Part shown: in pieces, positions 1-13,461 of the stretch
Layout: every line of letters begins with the position of its first letter
Position numbering within the stretch: the first letter of the stretch is position 1
Assembly (NCBI GenBank): GCA_003260075.1
Contig: QLIY01000232.1
Coordinates: 85,466-149,465, forward strand
Origin: Phallusia mammillata
Taxonomy: Eukaryota; Chordata; Ascidiacea; Phlebobranchia; Ascidiidae
DNA: 64,000 nucleotides
Direction of reading: 5' to 3'
Position numbers and translations under genes: made by a program
The notes under the pieces: model-generated
What the model saw: the letters and a program-made list of their open reading frames with translations, nothing else
Database searches by the model: none
Told to the model about the DNA's origin: nothing

Positions 1-338
1 ACTAAAATATATTCTGCGGTGTAAATTATTCATAATCAGCTGCGGGTAAGATTGTTAATTTTTCCGTTATACTTCTTCGCGACTGATTAAAGTTGTCCGG
101 CAAATATGTTATAGTTGTCTGTGCAGTTGCAATGGTTACAAAGCACTTTTACAAAGTACAAAATGTAGATGCTTTTTTAGCGGTGTATCTGAACATCACA
201 TTTTTGTATCTCACGTCTCTCAAAATGTCTTGTCGCTTGATAGTAATGAAGGCAATTGACTAAACCGGCCTAGAGAAAAGAAATAGGCCTACTATAGCTA
301 CCTAGTAGACAGTAAAACTGTTACGCGAGACATTTATA

Positions 339-475
339 AATCGATAAGAACAAAATACCAATACCTCGAGTTTCAGCAGTTCATCAGGGAAACAGAATTG
401 TATCCCCCCCCCCAATCGATAAGAACAAAATACCAATACCTCGAGTTTCAGCAGTTCATCATGGAAACAGAATTG
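339..475 (+). repeat. 62-bp near-duplicate joined by ten C
   Basis: Positions 339-400 and 414-475 are the same sequence with one or two differences. They are separated by a short unmatched piece and a run of exactly ten C (404-413). The same architecture recurs about ten times in this window, so I read it as an assembly join between two allelic contig ends, not as a biological tandem repeat. Confidence 0.85.
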
Positions 476-842
476 GTGTACAGCGTGTTAAATCTACTAA
501 ACGTGATGGTATTGATATCTTAAACCCGTTGTAGGGCCTAATTATGAAAATGAGTTTTGGTGCTCACCAGAAACAGAACAAACTGGCGTAATTTGCGCAA
601 TTTGCCCAAATTTGTGCAAAAACTTGGTGTGGATTTACAGAATGGTTTGTGAGAGGAATTACGAACGTTAACTACTTTGCCTATGTAAGTTCTTCATTGT
701 CAATGTTTTGGTTGCTTGATAAACAACACGACTACTTGAGTTTATAGTTTATACCCACCCTTTGGTTCAAAAACTTCCTGTGACGTAATGACGAAAAAGG
801 GATATGAACCGACGTCGCCCTGTGACTCATACAATTTTACGC

Positions 843-959
843 GAAGATATGTAGGCCTACATGCCTTTTTCTCGGGGTTTTCTTCGCTCAGACCGCCCCC
901 CCCCCCGAAGATATGTAGGCCTACATGCCTTTTTCTCGGGGTTTTCTTCGCTCAAACCG
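843..959 (+). repeat. 53-bp near-duplicate joined by C run
   Basis: Positions 843-895 and 907-959 are near-identical (one visible difference) and flank a C run at 896-906. One of those eleven C belongs to the right-hand copy, whose left counterpart is also preceded by C, leaving a ten-C spacer. Likely an assembly join. Confidence 0.85.
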
Positions 960-2748
960 TGTGGAACCAACGGCGATTCGAAAACGAAGTTAAATTGTCA
1001 CTAAAAAGCGTTGTTGATGAACCTAACAAACTTTAAGCTGTTTCTAACATTTTGGAGCTAAGTAGCCTAGCCTAGGCCACGTGGGTCGGTTTTCGCTAAA
1101 TGGCAGGCCAACGAGGGCAGGTTTTCATTGACTGGTGTAGTCTGGCTTTACGACGTTGACAGTTTGATTGATTTCAGTTTGCCAGGCTACCATGTGGTCG
1201 TCTGGTTAAGGGTAGGCTACAGTTTGCGTTATCAGTACAAGAATACAGTGCTTGGACAAGTCTAGTGCATTTTCGGTGATGCTTAACACCTATTCTGTTG
1301 TTATTGGCAGTACTTCAGACCAGCGTAAAACTTGTTGAAACCAGCTACTTGTAACGGTTATCAGTCAGCCTTTTCAAACATTTAAACTTGTTGTGATTTT
1401 AGTCTAATGGTATTGCGTTAGTCCTGAAACTAACGTTGGTCACATTGCGATTGTTTTGGTTATCTATTGCAGACAGGATTACGGAAGTTCGTCATTTTCG
1501 ATTACCTCCTTCCAACTTTAAACGACCGTCTAGTTATGGGAGGTTTTTAAATGTTGTCGTTCCCGTAAGAATTTTACTACGAATTTTGGCGTGGCGCCGT
1601 TCAGGAGCACACGAAACTATGGATTAGTAGCCTCCCCCACAGCAGTTGTAATCGCCCGTTACTATGGTTCTTTGTTGTCACCAAACGCCGCTGTTGTGCT
1701 CAAACGTAGTGTAGTGAAACCGTTGCATCATCCGCGTATAAATTACGCTTACGCCCTTGTGGGATCCCTCAGTTGCCATCGCGCCTTGTACAACGCGTTC
1801 GACCACGTGGCATAACTGGCAGCTGTGTGCCAAACTGTTTGTTGCTTCAGGCGGTAGCCGCGGTACTCTCGGCAGGGGAACCGCCAAATTTTCGCACGGC
1901 AGTTTTTGTCAATCAAACTACCCAGCTCAGCGTGGTACCATTACCTAAATGACAGAAGGTAATCGCTTGGTCAGTGAAGTCTGTCAGGGACCCAGTGATC
2001 GTGATTGAAGGTTGTTTGTAACAAAGATTACGGACTGCGGCCGTTGGCGAGTCGTTTACTTCAACTGGATTTCATTGTTTGTTAACTAAAGAGTAAGACT
2101 ACTTAACACACTTGCAGTTTTCAAGTGGTAGCGGATTAACGGTCTTAATCTGTTAGGCCAGGGAACTTTAATTGTTTATGCTCTTTCTACTTTTGATTGA
2201 GTGTCTGTAAACTAGATTTGTGCAGACAAAAAAGGTTTACCAAACAGCAGACCTATATAAATTCTCAAAATAAATTAAACAAAATCATTACCTTCAATGT
2301 AGGGAGCTAAGAAAACAGATAAAGTTAAAAGTGTGATAATATATAGAGGTTCAAGATTTTAAATCAGAGCTCCGAAGTGCTACATGTTAATTAATTTGTT
2401 CTAGTCATTTTAGCTTTGTTGTTTACCAGGAGTACACAAAAGTTCACTTTATGCTGTTGATGAGGTCTAGAGTACACATGATTGTTTGCTGAAGTTAATT
2501 GCTGCTTTAAAAGTTTGATGAGATTTTGAATAAAACTGCCACTGTGTCTCTTATAGCAAGCTTCTCATCTCAGAAAGTATAATCAACATAGTGTAGTTTG
2601 CAATAAATGGACAAACAGAGTATAAATGCTGTGTTTAAAAATTAACATTAAAAATTTTGTTGGCATTGTTTTTTCAGCTATGTTTTCTTGTTTTTGTAAA
2701 TTTTTAAATATTATATTTATTTGTAATTAAATACAAAAAAACGGCAAA

Positions 2749-5700
2749 ATGAGTAAGCGTTCTCATGAACTGAAAACGCCTGAAGATGCTAGCGACTCCT
2801 CATCTGAAGGACCTACAGACAGTAAAGTAGTGTTGAAACAAAAAATTACGTTGATAAATGGCTGTGCCATTATTGTCGGGACAATCATTGGTTCAGGAAT
2901 TTTCATTTCACCTGTGGGCGTCTTCAAAGAGGTGAATTCTGTCGGTCTTAGTCTGATTGTCTGGGCAATTGGTGGCTTTTTCTCAACAATCGGAGCATTG
3001 TGCTATGCTGAACTCGGAACAACGATTGTAAAATCAGGGGGTGATTATGCTTACATCCGAGAATTCTATGGCCCCCTACCAGCTTTCTTGCGTTTATGGA
3101 TCGCATTGCTTATCATTCGACCAACGTCTCAAGCAGCTATTGCCCTTACCTTTTCAACTTACCTGGTTCAGCCCTTCTTCCCAAACTGTGCTGAACTGAT
3201 GCCCGAGTCATCTGTGCGACTTTTCGCAGCTGTCTGCCTCAGTAAGACAACTTTTGTTTATTTTTAAATTTTTACTGTAGTATTTGATGTCTATTTTATG
3301 CCACAATCTTTAATTTGTCCAGAATAAGGTTCGTTGTGGATTATTTTGTAATGTATAATTTTTTTTAAATCAAACTTGGTTTTAGTTTGTAACCATACTC
3401 ATATAAATGTGTGAATGTATTATTGACACCAAGCTTTGTGTCATGATATGTTAAGTAAGTTTTCAAAAGTAAGTTGCCAAATTTCTATTTTTTTTTAACT
3501 TATTGTTTTTCAATTTGCATTTAAGGAAACTATTTTTATTTCACTTCAAAATTTTCACTTAAAATTTATTTATTTTAGTTGTGTTGTCATTCGTCAACTG
3601 TATGAGTGTCCGAGGTGCTACAAGAGTCCAAGACGTCTTTACAGCTGCAAAATTGTTTGCATTGGCAATTATTGTTATCATCGGAATAGTTCAAATTTGT
3701 CAAGGTTAATTAATACAATATGGTGCCAGAAAAAACAATTATGTAATGTTTGCTTAATGCAACTTCAGTTGCTAACAATAAAATATGCTTTTTTGGACAC
3801 ATTTCCATTTTTGAAACCCATTTTAAAAAATGCTGTGCAAAGTAATAACATTGCAAGCTTCAAGAACTTAGGCCATGAACTCTGCTAATCTTTAAGTGTT
3901 GTAAAATTAGCAGAAATGTTCCCAAGAACTTGTAGAACAGACCTCTGTGACCTCCAGCCCCTTACAATGAGTTTATTCACCTCTGTCTGAGCTAATCTGA
4001 TTGGCTGAGTTTGGGGGGCGTGTATTTATTATATGGTGCTGTTGTATTTCCCATTATATTTGGTCGCTTCCCACAACTGTTTGATATTGGTCTCATTTTC
4101 CAGTAAAGTGTATTGTCTTTTGTATTAATATTCAACTTTTCACAGCAGATAAAGCGGTTATTTTCGTGACTTTAAAATAAGTGCTCATAAAAGAAAATAG
4201 ATTTTAGGGTTGTCGAAAACAAGAATTTTATTCAAATTAAAAAAAAATCTGAGCTTATTGTTTTTTTGTCCTTTTAACATTAAGAAAACTAGTGAAAGTG
4301 TCTATTTATTAATAACAAGAATATAAACTTTTAAAAAAGGTTTAATCACAAAAAACAAAAATGTATTTTTGAATTTTGTTTACATTTTAGCAAGATTACA
4401 TTTTTATTTGAATTAAAATAGGTTTTCAGTATTCAGATTAAAATAACTTAGTTTTGCTTTATAAACCACAAATGTATATTAAACAAACATGTACATTTTT
4501 GTTCTTAGGAAGTTACGAGTACTTGACACCAGAAAAGGCTTTCGAGGGCACTACAAGCGACATTGGAAAAATTGTCATTGCCTTCTATAACAGTCTTTAT
4601 GCATATGGTGGCTGGTATGTGAGCTGTGTGAAAGCAACATACTCTAACGATATCACAAAAATGCTCATTGAACTAAAAGATCATAACATTAAGGCTTCTA
4701 AACTTACACAATTGGTTTGCAATGTTTTTATGTTTTAGGAATTACCTTAACTTTGTCACTGAGGAGATGAAAGATCCATACAAGTGAGTTGATTCGTGTT
4801 TCCCAGTAAAAATTATTAAACGATGTGTCCTAATGCAGCAGAGAAACAAAATATTGAATCTAAGCCACTGTTTACAACCCAACGTTTTTTATGCTTGTTG
4901 GCATCTGAATGTGCACAATTTGTATGCACTTTGTACTGTAGTAAATATCATTCACAGACATATAGACGCCAATAGAACGCCTTTACTTTCCTGTTTAAAA
5001 AATATAGTAGCAACATAAATTTTTTTTGACCTTTTTAAAACATCTCTTTCTCCACATTCTTAAAAAATGTAACTAAAAAAAATATTTTGCATGAGACAAA
5101 AGAATTGGCTTTACTTACTATGACTTTTTTACAGGAATCTTCCCCGGGCTATTATGATTTCACTACCTTTGGTCTCGGTCATCTATGTAACTGCAAACAT
5201 TGCCTACTTCACTGTCCTCTCACCAACTGAGTTTGGAATATCAAATGCTGTCGCCGTGGTAAGTAAATTGAATTTTTCTTAAAATTATTTATGACTATCT
5301 TTTTATGTAGTAATTTTTGAAAACAAAAAATGAAATGTTTTAAATCTTAAAGCAAATAAGTTCATTTTCGAAATGTATGTAGAATAAAAGGATAACACAT
5401 TTTATCAATACTAACTTTTAAGGCAGTTTTTTTGAACAATTACTAATAAAACTGCTGTTTGCACAGTTCAACATATTTTGTTTTAACAATACTTTGCTCA
5501 CTGCCGGAAACATACTTTTGTGTTAAGCAGAACTTTCACTGCCGGAAACATACGTTTGTGTTAAGCAGAAGTTAGGAAATGTACACATTCCCCATATGTT
5601 ATAGCTCAAGGTCTTACATCTTTTCTTTCTTATCACTGAACTTCTGTGTTTAATTTTTGGCCCCTTACAGTTCAACTTTTTGCATACAACCGTGATAGTG

Positions 5701-8700
5701 TTTATATATATATATATTAAACTAGTACAGCACTTTGAGAAGTGTTTGTTTTTTGATAAAGTACAATTTAAGTCTAAAAGTGTTGCAAAAACCAAGTCAA
5801 AAATTAGTTTTGAAACATGTGGGCAAATTTTTCCCAATTGATTGCACTAAATTTGTTTAAATATAATAGTCCTACATATTTCTTTAGGCATTTTTACATA
5901 TTATCAGCATATAGAGTTGTCTTATTAACATATACACAAGCACATATAACTTGGGACATTAGCCTATTTTCTGTTTTGTTATAAAATGCTTATTTATAGC
6001 CAACGGATGTTGTTTTGTGGGCTAATTATCCTTTTTGGTTGTAGATTTTGTGGTAAATTACTAAATTATAACTTTGACAACATAAACATATATACAGCAC
6101 CTAGCTAATGTTACATACACAAGGAAAAGATTGGGTAAAAAACTTATTAGAGTTTTCTTAAATATATACCATGTTCCAAAAAAATTATTTTACCATTTCC
6201 TGTGACACTTGGCCACCATGCATTGCCACTTCAGCACTTTATAATAGTACACACATGTGATAAACATTGGCTTCACACGAGTCAGCTCGCATCAGCAATT
6301 GAGATACGAACTACAGGAAATCCTTGAAACCCATTAATCGACTGTGCATAAGTTTGTTCAGCCACGGTTTAAAGTGTTAATAATTTTTTCCAGCTCTTTG
6401 GAGACAAAACTCTTGGTGTTATGTCCTGGATCATTCCCGTTTTTGTCTCCTTGTCCTGTTTCGGATCAGTAAATGGCTCCATTTTTACATCATCCAGGTA
6501 TAAGACAGTTACACTGTTTGTTTTTTGTGCAGTTATTGCCAATTTAAGTGTCTAAACCTGTAATTTACACCCAGTTCTTTATTTTGCACTGGGGTATTAC
6601 TTTTAAAATCATATAAAATATGCAAAATTTAACAATGTACTTTTCAATGCAAAAAAAAAATATTTCAAACAAGTGTACAGTTTGAAAATAGATGTAACAA
6701 AAGAACAGTGGTTTTCATATGCACAATTTTCACACAAACCCAATTGCCATTTGGAATTTTATTTCTCATTTCAGATTGTTCTTTGTGGGTGCCAGAGAAG
6801 GACAGCTCCCAAATATTCTAGCTATGATTCATACCAAGAGATACACACCAGTCCCAGCCATCATATTCAATGTATGTTAGATAAGAAAAGTATTGTATAA
6901 CACTAAATTTGTGACTACATATGAATCAAATACACTTCGACAAACTGCTAACACAACTAAACAAAAGTTTCGTTAAAATTTCCACATTTGATACAAATCA
7001 TGGTGCCCAAAACAGACAGAAATAAAATGCTACTTCAATTTATATCTTAATTGACAAATATACCGGGAGCTCAAGACGTTGATCTAAAAAAACAAAAGAC
7101 AATTAACCTAGAGATGCTGATTGGACAAATGCATTTTATCTTCATAACCGAATATAAAAGGGATGAGGGTTCCGGGTGTTTATGAAGTTTGTGGCTATTT
7201 GTGTGACCCAGTTCTTTTTTTTTGCTTACTTCAAATGTTTCTTTGACAGATATACCGGGTTATGTCATAAAATGACTTAACACTGAGTTAAGTTTGTCTT
7301 ATTTTAAGATCTTTAATGAAAACAAAACTTTTCTAAGACCTAGTTTAATTCTTGCACTCATAAACTTACCAACGTCAATTTATCTTTAGTGTGTGATGTC
7401 TCTTCTGTACCTTGTCTCTGGTGACATTTGGAGTCTCATCACTTACTTCAGTTTTTTCAACTGGTTGTGTGTCGGAATGGCAATTCTGGGTCTTATCTGG
7501 TGGAGGCACAAGTATCCCGAATTGCAACGACCTGTAAAGGTAAGGTGTTAAACCTAAAAACGTGTATGTGGCCAACTGGCAATATTTTAATGCAGGGGTG
7601 TGCAACCTTTGTTACTCTGCGGCCAAATACAATTTTGCCAAAATTAGAAGGCGGGCCGCACTTTCATATAATACAATGTGATTTTACGTTTTGGCTTACC
7701 AAATATGCTTAACTACAAGTAAAATTTGCATTTGATTCTAGCTGCATATTGACAGGATGCAGAAAAATAGCATCGGGCGCATTATTCTGCTCAAAAATAT
7801 ATAATAGTTGGATTTGTTTGCCAGTCAGTACATTTGAAATCCAAGCATCTGCGGGCCGCAGGTTGGACACCCCTGTTTTAATGCATATGTCAATGACATA
7901 ACACAACACTTTAAATAAACGAGGATTGCTCTACCAGCTGCTTATATTATAAATAATCGTTGTTTCAAGATAACGGTTATGAAGTGTCTTGTATGAGACA
8001 TTATAAACTGCTGAAAGACCAATTCTAAATGATACATTAGGCCTGGCAGCAATAGCTTCTTTAAAGACACTTTACTTGTTTATTTCGTACAGTCAAACTC
8101 TTTTTAATTTAAGGAGTATTTTTTTGTTATAAATTCTAGGGATGTGCAAAAACTGCAAATGTTCTGTTTGGTCGAGCACANTCAACCAGGATCGATGACT
8201 TGGGTGATGCAAACTATTCTAGAAGTGGTATTCCAGGAGGCACAGTAACGGTACGGCGCACTTGAGCGCCATATTTGGCAGCGACAGTGTTAGAGTTATT
8301 CTTTTGTGTTTTTTTGTGTGGTGCTCGGCCGAGCACGCTCGGTGCATTATGACATCACAAAAAATCCCCTTTCTACGTTTTAGCTCTACCAGGTCTCTTA
8401 CGTGACCGGCGGTGTTTTATTGAGCTGTACATGCCCATAAAGAACGCATTTTTCCACCATCTAATACATTTGAAAAATCATTCATTTTTTCTTGGATACC
8501 CTTTAGAACAGTGGTTCCCAACCTTTCTACACTGTGGGACTGGTAAAAATGTAAAAAATTTCCACGGACCGGCAACAAAAGATCGTAGTGAATGCAACAG
8601 ATATTTGTAAGCTTTTTTTCACCAAAGTTGTCGTTGCGCAACATAATGCAAGATTTGGTCATAGCCTATGCATAGAGGGCGTCAAATTACACCCCCCCCC

Positions 8701-8980
8701 CCCCAGCCCTAACCGTGAACATTTTTGGAGATACAACCAATCAAATTTGGGTGTGTGATTCTCGTTATGGTGTTAGTAGCTCTACCCCCTGCTAACATAC
8801 GTAACTAGTGTTCTAAAGCAGTGGTTCCCAACTGCCGGTCCGCGTAAATATTTTATGCAAAGCTACTTTTTAAAATAGAATGATAAGTGGGCCTATTGCA
8901 AAGTTGTTGGTATCTGCGAAACTCATTTTAGGCTTGACTGTACAACAGGGCATGAATATGCAAATTTAACGCTCAGGTCA

Positions 8981-9050
<70 letters not shown>

Positions 9051-10242
9051 AGCATCAAAAACAGCGATGCTCGGTACCGAGTACTCGGGTTTTGGCTCGA
9101 CTCGGCGCATCCCTAATAAATTCAAATTTACTCTAACCAGACTGCTAGTATTGTGTGGTTTATTATTATTTTTTTTGCAATCTAATATAAAACAAAATAT
9201 TGCAGTGTATGGTAACTTTTACAGTGATTACAGTGATTTTTATTATCATTCACACAGAATCACATTGCTCTTCCTATCACATTCTTTGTTGCTTCTGCCT
9301 TCCTTGTAATAATGGCAGTGTATGCTGCTCCTAAGGAATGCCTCATTGGTGCTTGTATTGTGCTATCGGGAATTCCTGTGTACTTCATTGGAGTGCGCTA
9401 CCAACACAAACAACCCAAATGGATGGATAATGGAATGAGTGAGTACCCTAAATCCAAGTTTATTTTTTTGTTTTCTGCATACAAAATAGTACTCATTAAA
9501 CAGAATTTCATATTAGTAACACATTAAAAAATATATATATTAAAAAAATGTTTTGATGGAGATTGATTAGGTTTGGTAGCACTTAGTGTTTTTGCAGTTA
9601 AGTTTGAAATTTGGGTTGAAAACATTATTTTCTAACTTGTTTGACCAAAGCAAAATCTGTGCTATTTGCATTATATGTCTGACCATTAAACATTTGTGGA
9701 ACCAGAACCACCGTTTCTGATGCTCATAAGTTCGCAATACACCATTATATGTATGTCAATACTATAACTGGCTGCTGTTTACAAAACTGGGGTGTAAGCA
9801 AATCAATTTGAGATACAATAACTAGATTTGCCTTTGACGGCCAGCTCAGCCAAATCACAGTGGAGCAGAATAGGCAAGGCACATAATGTCATTATAAAAT
9901 CAATATTTCCCTTCAATTTCCATCCAAATCAAACACCACACACTGTTTAGCCAGTCAGTGCAGTTCAGCAATAAATACCTACAATATCTACATTTGGGCT
10001 TTGTTTTGATAGTAGCTACTCAACCTTACAAATTTGTCTTTTGTTGTTTGGATTTGAAGCTAACAAAATTTGTTAAATTGTTGTTAATGTAGAATGTAAT
10101 ATACTATACACACTGTTAGTTTATCACACCTAAACCATGCCCAAACGCTTTTGTCTTTCATTTTCATCTTTCCACTCAACCAGGATCGATGACTTGGGTG
10201 ATGCAAACTATTCTAGAAGTGGTATTCCAGGAGGCACAGTAA
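2749..10242 (+). CDS. SLC7A5-like: L-type amino-acid transporter light chain (SLC7 family)
   Basis: Ten exons: 2749-3241, 3579-3704, 4509-4614, 4739-4783, 5135-5258, 6394-6497, 6775-6871, 7390-7539, 9258-9438 and 10184-10242. All have GT/AG borders and join in frame to 494 residues, close to the usual ~500. The product should be a twelve-helix plasma-membrane exchanger of large neutral amino acids. Visible family marks are the substrate motif GTIIGSGIF (residues 44-52), then [66 protein letters not shown] and a C-terminal tail [12 protein letters not shown] resembling LAT1. Cys147 in FFPNC aligns with the cysteine that links LAT light chains to the SLC3A2 heavy chain, so a heterodimer is expected. 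The start is the first Met, before a 30-residue hydrophilic N-terminus. LAT1/LAT2 versus y+LAT cannot be settled by eye. Intron 8 carries two transposons and a misassembled copy of the last exon. Confidence 0.95.
5498..5573 (+). repeat. Two-copy 38-bp tandem repeat
   Basis: Units 5498-5535 and 5536-5573 begin with TCACTGCCGGAAACATAC and differ at a few bases. They lie in intron 5 of the SLC7 gene, with no C spacer between them, so this looks like an ordinary tandem duplication. Confidence 0.8.
7593..7875. mobile_element. hAT-type MITE (283 bp)
   Basis: Starts CAGGGGTGTGCAACC and ends GGTTGGACACCCCTG, an inverted pair typical of hAT/Charlie-like ends. It is flanked on both sides by the perfect 8-bp duplication TTTTAATG (7585-7592 and 7876-7883). 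It has no coding capacity. Its interior (GATTCTAGCTGCATATTGAC region) matches the element at 53962-54156, so they are one family. Sits in SLC7 intron 8. Confidence 0.93.
8190..8248 (+). pseudogene. Misplaced duplicate of SLC7 last exon
   Basis: Positions 8182-8319 repeat 10176-10313 (138 bp), including the acceptor AG, the 59-bp last coding exon and its TAA stop. The copy lies immediately after an n inside a hAT element and upstream of exon 9, where it could not serve as the terminal exon. The near identity and the adjacent n make an assembly duplication more likely than exon capture by the transposon. Confidence 0.85.
8982..9050 (+). repeat. 69-base poly-C run
   Basis: An uninterrupted C run at the right edge of an inverted segment within the hAT element. 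Together with the 13-base C run at 8692-8704 it brackets 8705-8981. Treated as an assembly joint and not as a functional tract. Confidence 0.8.
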
Positions 10243-13200
10243 CGGTACGGCGCACTTGAGCGCCATATTTGGCAGCGACAGTGTTAGAGTTATTCTTTTG
10301 TGTTTTTTTGTGTCTGTTGTACAGGCTTTGCATGTAGTTTTTTTGTTGAGCTTTGTAGTTAGAAATAAGGTCTCAATTTTTGGGATTTGTTGTGGATTTA
10401 AAGTTTTCTAATTGAGGTGTTGGCTTGGGGTGCTTCTGGGATGTAATTATTCCAAAACATATTGACTTTCACAGTTAAGAAACAAGTTTCTGCGGTATAT
10501 TGATTTATGAATGGTACCAGAAACTGACCAATCATTAATTTGACATGGTTCTTAGCTTACAAGTGAGAAGTATTTGTTCAGATCATGCCTGATCAAAAAT
10601 ACCCAAAAAATGTTCTAATTGAATTTAAGTGTCTTATATTTTGTTAATCTGTAAAAATTCCATGGGATTGAACACACAACTGGCTCTTAATTTACACTTT
10701 TAAAGTTAGGTTTTAGTGGACATATAGTAAACTTTATGACCAATAGACATGCTTTTATGATCTGCAAAAGCCCCTTTAACCTCAATTATTTCCTTTCATA
10801 CCCATCTTTCAAAAACTACTCAGTTAAACTCAGTTCCGCTTCCCACAGTTGGTTAGACCACCAGCTGTTAAAATCTGATTGACTTCCTTTGTGTCCAGGG
10901 AGAAAAGCCATTGTAAACTCATTGGCCTAAATTGCACACCCCCTAAATTTGCAGGAGATTAGTTCAGTGTTAGGGGAAGAGGGGTATTATATGGTTTGTG
11001 CCTTTTTTAGTTATGCTGCAGTTTTAAAAACTGATTTGGACGAGATGTAAAATGCTAAGATTTCAAAAAAGATTGGACAAACTTGTTGGTCAAATTGTCG
11101 AATCACAATTTCATCGCCATTTTTTTAATAAGTTGGATTATAAGCTTTCCTTTAATGGGCTTTTCAATGACAAAACTATTTTAAATTGCCTCAAAATCCA
11201 TTCAAATTGAGGGCTTAAAATCATCTCATGTTTTAAATCTTTATCTACATGGTACAGGCCACAAAAGTATTGCTTGAGGCATTTCACAAAGCCACAAAAT
11301 TTTGCTTTACATAGCCAAACCACATTCGTTGCAAAATATGTTACGATCTGCATGTTTAACAAGTTTGTCAACCAACACAAAATTCGACTTACAGTGCGGA
11401 TGAAAACATTCTGGCTTCAAGACTATTCAAGACACAACTTATGTTTTGTATGGTCCTGAAACAAGACTATTTGTTGAAACAGTTCAGCATCACATCAATT
11501 CAACACAATAAGGAGCTTTTTATCATGTATTGGTCATTTTATTACAAAAAATTATTTTTTAAGAAAATAGTGTAGGGTAGTAGTGCAAATTAACTTTCTT
11601 TTTTATGTCCAAATGTACGAGCACCCCAAAAGCGCCTTGTTTAAAAATTGTAATTTGTTTACTTGATCAAACGATATCTGGTGACAATTAGTTGTTCTAT
11701 TGACCATTCACATCAATATTCCTTTTTATTACTCGACCCATAAAACTGTGATTTCATATCCAACGCATTGTTCGGCTAAAATCCCATTGTGACGTCACAA
11801 GTCTTCGCTTGTACGTCACCTTCCTCGTTCGAAATCACAAACAGCAGGTGCGTTCGTTTCCGGTTCTGGTCTGTGATCAACTCCCTAGTAACACCGCTTT
11901 ATCCGGCCGATTTCGAGTGGTACCAATATTACATGGGAAAACTCCTTCACAATTTTAATGTGCTAATGACAGTGTGATTAGTGATTACCAGACAGCACGG
12001 TCTCTTGTTACAAGTTTAGGGCCTTTGTCAATACATACATGGATAAATGGTCCATGTTGTTGTTTTGTGTGTCAATTGTCGAAATTTTCATAACTTTTTT
12101 AAACTTTTTAAGTTACAACTTTGCTTCAACTTTTCACAGATTTTTATGAGCAATTCGTCCGCCATTAGTTTTTAGTTACTGCTCTCAGGAAACGCCTGTA
12201 ATATATACAGTACTTTGTAATACCACGATTTACGTGTACGTGCGAACGTCCATAAATTTTAATAGGTTCCCCCAAAGTAACGAAAATGTCACATAAGAAA
12301 AAAAGCTCGCAAATTTATAACTCTGTTTCAATATATTTTGCAACATACAGTCAGCAATGAGAGGTGGAATCATAACAATAGAACTGGGACTGATTCCCAG
12401 ATTCAATTTACCAGGATTTACAGTCTGCAATCTACACCTTGTCATACAAATAATTCCCATTTCTTGTCTCAAACGGGTTGGGGCCAAAAAGCTACAACAG
12501 TCCTTTGAAATTGTGTTTTGCGCCTGTCAGCAATAGGTTAAGGTTCTTGTATTTTTCCGTTCTGGTTCATGCAAGTACTTGAGAGGGTTGTTAACGTGAC
12601 CGACAGCATTTTTCCGGCATGCTAATCTAACTGTGACGTGATAAATCAACGAACAAAGTCCGCTGTTGTTTGTGATTGTGACGCCTAAACAGGTCAACCG
12701 GATAAAAAGCGTGTTTTCCTTTGCTGCTTGTTCTTATCTGGGGGTAAACTTTGCGGCGGCAACCCCCTGCCTAGTGGTGAAAACATGTCCCACGACCTAA
12801 TTTCTCTCCGGTCACTTGTTACGTAAAATGACGGTGCACTTATCTTTGTTTGCTGTGTCAGCAAATGTTCACAACTCTTTTCCACTGGGCCATGTAACAC
12901 TCGTGTGTAATTTCTGGACATTACAAGAAAGTATGCAATATATATGTGTTGTCAAATAAAGTTAGGTTCAAATTGTGTCTTTAACGGCCAGTTTGTTGTT
13001 GGGTTTTAAGGCCTTATAACAAAAACCTTTTCCGCTTGAAAAAAATTAGACAATTTCGCAATTTTGGACGAATGTGTTGTGCTAGGCATATTTTTCGGCA
13101 CAAGTCAGCAAATCAGGCCTTTGTTTCCCAGCACAGCATTGAAAGAATCTTGCTTAGTTGGCAAAACTGCTTTGTTTTCGGTTGGAGATCTTTGCGTATC

Positions 13201-13393
13201 AAGTGTTTTTGGGCTACCGTCTGCCACAAGCAACACTTACCCAAAGTGCTGCAAGTACTACAAGAAGGGCAGCGTGGTTTCTAGCACACAATGGTATCAC
13301 GTGCATCTTAAGCCTTGTCGGGTGATTTACCTGTGATTCAGAATCTATATTGTGTGCTTGGCCTGTGTGTCTAGGCCCCAAGTGCCTTTGGGT

Positions 13394-13461
13394 CTTTTCT
13401 GTCACTTGCAAGTGGTTACTTGCGATCCTTTTCTGCCACTTGCAAGTGGTTACTTGTGATT
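13394..13461 (+). repeat. Two-copy 34-bp tandem repeat
   Basis: Units 13394-13427 and 13428-13461 share CACTTGCAAGTGGTTACTTG and differ at two or three bases. Each unit contains the palindrome CACTTGCAAGTG. Confidence 0.8.

Larger units (their letters stand above)
1..2748. other. Gene-free upstream region
   Basis: No open frame in this stretch resembles a known protein and none is continued by plausible splice sites. It contains two duplicated blocks joined by C runs (described separately) and AT-rich sequence up to the SLC7 start codon. The 5' untranslated exon(s) and promoter of the SLC7 gene may lie here but cannot be placed from sequence alone. Confidence 0.6.
8137..9115. mobile_element. 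Ac-like hAT element, chimeric interior
   Basis: Ends are TAGGGATG at 8137 and CATCCCTA at 9115, flanked by a perfect 8-bp target duplication ATAAATTC (8129-8136, 9116-9123), so the outer boundaries are secure. The interior is not reliable. It holds a single n at 8181, a 138-bp copy of the SLC7 terminal-exon region (8182-8319), a nested hAT beginning at 8509, C runs of 13 and 69, and a segment between those runs that is inverted (see findings). No transposase frame was seen. Confidence 0.85.

Noticed and set aside
8982-9050. C tracts as i-motif/G-quadruplex regulatory elements
   Set aside because: The long runs sit at demonstrable breakpoints or missing sequence, and the short ones have constant length ten, so a structural DNA role is not supported.
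8137-9115. Transposon exon capture of the SLC7 last exon (Pack-type event)
   Set aside because: The captured piece begins at an n, is virtually identical to the native exon, and the element also contains an inverted misjoin; assembly error is simpler.
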